A stretch of DNA of 64,000 bases. It comes from RGIG5612 sp045616165. GTDB taxonomy: Bacteria; Bacillota; Clostridia; Lachnospirales; Lachnospiraceae. The stretch spans positions 1 to 64,000 of the forward strand of contig JAZLGF010000049.1 of the NCBI GenBank assembly GCA_045616165.1. The letters run 5' to 3'. Under the pieces are notes generated by a model. It saw nothing but the letters and a program-made list of their open reading frames with translations. It did no database searches and had not been told where the DNA came from. The position numbers and the translations under genes are program-made. This document shows, one piece after another, positions 61,462-64,000 of this stretch (its first letter is position 1; every line of letters begins with the position of its first letter).

Positions 61462-62403
61462 TTAAATTTCTACTCTCGGATCAACAATTTTATATACTAT
61501 GTCGACTACAAAATTTATTACTATAATAAACAGCGCTATTAATAGCACTATTGCTTCTACGACCGGATAGTCTCTTGTTGTGATTGATGAAATTAGTAAG
61601 GTTCCTATGCCTGGTACGGAAAATACCTGCTCAACTATTATGCTTCCCGCCACTATCTCGGCTATGATTATTCCTAAAAACGTGATTACCGGCACGAGCG
61701 AGTTTTTAAGGACATGTCCGTAAAAGACCTGATTTCTGCTTGCGCCTTTTGCGTATGCAGTTCTTACATAATCTTTATGCAGTTCTGCTTTGATTGATGA
61801 TGCGAGGAATTTTTCGGTCATGGCTATCTTTGGAAGTGCTATCGCAATTGCCGGGAACACTAAATAAGCTAGACTTGCAATGAAATTTGTTGCCGGGTCT
61901 ACGAAGGCTCCGATTCTAAACCAGCCTAGCAGTATTGAAAAAATAAAGGTAAGTAGCACGCCAAGAAAGAACGACGGTATTCCCATAGTAAATTGGGTTA
62001 TTGTCGTCATCGCCGCTTTTCCTACTACGCTTTTTCTTTTGGCTGAGAATATTCCGATTGGAATCGAAAAAATAATTATCATTAAAAATGATAGAATTGA
62101 TAGTAACACAGTTGATGGCAATCTGCTGCCTATCAACTGGGTTACTTTTATTCCTGTGTATTGGAATGATTCGCCAAAATCTCCCCTTAGTGCATTTGCA
62201 AGCCACCAGAAATATCTTTCAATTACTGGTTTATTAAGGCCCATCTGTTCTCTAAGAGCGGCGATTCTTTCTGGTGTTGCGTTTGTTCCTAGCTTTGATA
62301 TTGCGCTATCCGCCGGTATTACCGAAAACGCCAAAAAGACTATTATCGATATAAGTAGCAACGCCACTATTAATGTAATTATTTTTTTAACGATGTATTT
62401 CAC
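61462..62403 (-). CDS. Peptide/nickel-type ABC permease (OppB/DppB-like)
   Basis: 313 residues with six membrane helices. VIPADSAISKLGTNATPERI near 28, the long external loop with WWLANALRGDFGESFQY and the EAA loop YAKGASRNQVFYGHVLKN match DppB/OppB permeases. Four bases separate it from the substrate-binding lipoprotein gene upstream. Confidence 0.92.
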   Translation of the reverse strand: MKYIVKKIITLIVALLLISIIVFLAFSVIPADSAISKLGTNATPERIAALREQMGLNKPVIERYFWWLANALRGDFGESFQYTGIKVTQLIGSRLPSTVLLSILSFLMIIIFSIPIGIFSAKRKSVVGKAAMTTITQFTMGIPSFFLGVLLTFIFSILLGWFRIGAFVDPATNFIASLAYLVFPAIAIALPKIAMTEKFLASSIKAELHKDYVRTAYAKGASRNQVFYGHVLKNSLVPVITFLGIIIAEIVAGSIIVEQVFSVPGIGTLLISSITTRDYPVVEAIVLLIALFIIVINFVVDIVYKIVDPRVEI

Positions 62404-62407
62404 GTTT

Positions 62408-63955
62408 TTATTTATATTTTACAACTGACAAATCTTGGGCTGAAATCGGATAGAATACATATCCTTCCAGCGCTGAATTAACAGCTACCAATATTGCCGG
62501 ATCTTCGATATATGCGGCCGCGGCCTCATTTGCTACTATCTTTTGCAATTCTTTGATGTATTTTTCTTTTAAGGTTTCGTCTGTTTCTGAAACTACCTTT
62601 TCAAAAGTTTCATCAAAAGCTTTGCTCTTATAACACATAAAGTTATTTGGATTAGTCGACTGGTATCTTTCAAACCAACTTGTTGGTGCTAAGTATCTAT
62701 TATCTACTGCAATTACCGTTGCTTCATAATCCCTTCCATGCGAAGCGTCTGAAGACAATGGATTTCCTTGATATACAGTAGAAAGCCATGTTGGCCAGTC
62801 CACCATCTCTATCTTTGCATTGATGCCAGCTTCTTTTAAGTTCTCCGATAAAATTTCGGCTGTCGATATATGAATTTGTAAGTTGCTTGGCACTGTAATT
62901 GTAAATGACAGGTTTTCATATCCCGCTTCTTTTAAGAGCTTCTTTGCTTTTTCAACATCGCGGGTATATGTATTTTCTGTAGATGCGTCATAATATTTTT
63001 GGATGCCTGGAATAAAGTGGGTTCCGAGTAAATGCGAATCCCCATCTAATACCATAGCGTTTATTGCATCTCTATCAATTGCGTAGCATATTGCCTGTCT
63101 TACTTTTTCATTTGCAAAGGCTTCAACGCTATTATTCATGTACAGCGCATGTACCATATTTTCGCTTCCTTTTAAGACATCAAAGCCACTTCCGATTGCG
63201 CTTACCTGGTCTGCTACTAAATGCTGATAGATATCGATTGTTCCTGCCTTTAGCTCCATCGCAATCATGTCCGGCTCTGCTACTACCTTAAAGGTTGCTT
63301 TATCTAAATATGGAAAGCCTTCTTTCCAATAGTTCTCATTTTTTTCTATTACTAACTCTTCGCCCGGTGTATATGAGACAAACTTAAATGGACCCGTGCC
63401 TATTGGGGCCGAGTTTATGTTGGCTTCATTTGCTTTCGGAAGTACGGCACATGTCAGATAGTAAATAAACTCTGAATTCGGCTTATTTAACACTACCTGG
63501 ATTGTCTTTTCATCAACAATTTTTACTTCCTGGATATCGGAATATGCTGAACCTTCGCCCTGAATGAGCGCATAGCGATCTATAGAATATTTGACATCTT
63601 CTGCGCTTACCGCTGTTCCATCCGAGAATTTTACGCCATCACGTATCGTGAATGTGATTGACTTTGCGTCTTTTGCTATCTCGTAACTGCTGGCAACCGC
63701 TCCTTCGAGTTCACCTTCTGGTGTTGGCTTTACGAGCCCCTCGAATAGATTAAACAAAACTTCTCTAGTTCCTGCGCTTTCTGCATTATGCGGGTCAAGA
63801 CTATCAAGGTCTTGTGTTATGCCTACAACAACAGAGTTTGAAGCTTTCCTGTCTGTGCTTGCGCCTCCTTGCTGGGAATTCTTCCCGCAACCTACGAGTG
63901 CGACTACTGTGACAAGTGCAATTAATACCGAAAGAGTTACCTTTAACTTTTTCAT
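62408..63955 (-). CDS. Extracellular substrate-binding lipoprotein of the peptide ABC transporter (SBP family 5)
   Basis: 515 residues from ATG 63955, chosen because AAGGA precedes it and the signal peptide then starts the protein (MKKLKVTLSVLIALVTVV); lipobox LVGC with Cys23. SBP_bac_5 motifs: GITQDLDSLDPHNAES and FTIRDGVKFSDGTAVSAEDV. It binds the transported peptide or related solute at the cell surface. First gene seen of the operon SBP-OppB-OppC-OppDF; its promoter lies beyond the right edge. Confidence 0.92.
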   Translation of the reverse strand: MKKLKVTLSVLIALVTVVALVGCGKNSQQGGASTDRKASNSVVVGITQDLDSLDPHNAESAGTREVLFNLFEGLVKPTPEGELEGAVASSYEIAKDAKSITFTIRDGVKFSDGTAVSAEDVKYSIDRYALIQGEGSAYSDIQEVKIVDEKTIQVVLNKPNSEFIYYLTCAVLPKANEANINSAPIGTGPFKFVSYTPGEELVIEKNENYWKEGFPYLDKATFKVVAEPDMIAMELKAGTIDIYQHLVADQVSAIGSGFDVLKGSENMVHALYMNNSVEAFANEKVRQAICYAIDRDAINAMVLDGDSHLLGTHFIPGIQKYYDASTENTYTRDVEKAKKLLKEAGYENLSFTITVPSNLQIHISTAEILSENLKEAGINAKIEMVDWPTWLSTVYQGNPLSSDASHGRDYEATVIAVDNRYLAPTSWFERYQSTNPNNFMCYKSKAFDETFEKVVSETDETLKEKYIKELQKIVANEAAAAYIEDPAILVAVNSALEGYVFYPISAQDLSVVKYK

Positions 63956-64000
63956 CTTAATCCTTCTTTCTGCTTGCAGCATATTAAGTTTTCATGCCGA

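Overview
The window looks like a chromosomal segment of a low-G+C Gram-positive bacterium, most likely a member of Bacillota/Clostridia. The signs are A+T-rich DNA, strong AAGGAG/GGAGG ribosome-binding sites, a Wzz-type protein with a degenerate cytoplasmic BY-kinase-like tail, an LTA-synthase-like sulfatase, a DacA/DacF-type carboxypeptidase and several lipoproteins. No ribosomal or tRNA marker is present, so the genus cannot be named. Almost everything reads on the minus strand; the only real plus-strand genes are a glycosyltransferase/sulfatase pair (44.2-47.3 kb), the carboxypeptidase (56.6 kb) and a dead insertion sequence (14.5-16.1 kb).

The layout is as follows. (a) 0-5.7 kb: end of a surface-polysaccharide locus (partial Wzx flippase, GT2, RmlA), a large membrane protein ending in a Nudix domain, and a Wzz-like chain-length protein. 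(b) 5.7-14.1 kb: accessory island with gene fragments, an IetA/IetS AAA-ATPase plus subtilase defence-type operon with an extra membrane coiled-coil gene, a lipoprotein, and a secreted InlB-repeat protein carrying a G8 tract. (c) 14.4-16.2 kb: wreck of an IS21-family element beside a relic of the wzz gene, plus a recombinase-like remnant. (d) 16.2-20.9 kb: a four-gene module (ATP-grasp, asparagine-synthase-like PP-loop protein, GNAT/PLP-enzyme fusion, initiating sugar transferase), with the PP-loop gene split by a G8 tract; it ends at a second wzz relic (20.9-21.2 kb). (e) 21.3-32.0 kb: operon with MurJ/Wzx-type flippase, Wzy polymerase, two GT4 enzymes and the complete WbpA-B-E-D-I set for UDP-ManNAc3NAcA. 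(f) 32.2-44.1 kb: another polysaccharide operon (DUF4422 GT, two DegT aminotransferases, sugar transferase, four GT2, one GT4, Wzy, LicD, acyltransferase, mini-Wzz). (g) 44.2-56.6 kb: plus-strand GT2 and LTA-synthase-like protein, then a minus-strand group of polyprenyl sugar transferase, GT4, two acyltransferase-3 proteins (one a tandem double), lipoprotein, transglutaminase-like protein and CapD/PglF-type dehydratase. (h) 56.6-64 kb: D,D-carboxypeptidase, Sfp-type phosphopantetheinyl transferase and an oligopeptide ABC transporter.

The genes describe a cell that builds at least two, probably three, different surface glycans: three initiating sugar transferases, two Wzy polymerases, two flippases, one full Wzz and one shortened Wzz. 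The wzz gene appears to have served as a recombination seam: one intact gene and two decayed copies bracket the accessory and decoration modules.

The points most worth a second look are: a three-copy structured element (57.9, 58.8 and 61.3 kb) that always begins within two bases of a stop codon on its own strand and shows a compensatory-change stem; two G8 tracts, one of which currently breaks a glycan-decoration gene; the IetAS operon with a third membrane gene; and two promoters placed so that the mRNA would begin exactly at the ATG. Positions, motifs and repeats were read by eye; family names come from recognised motifs, not from database searches.
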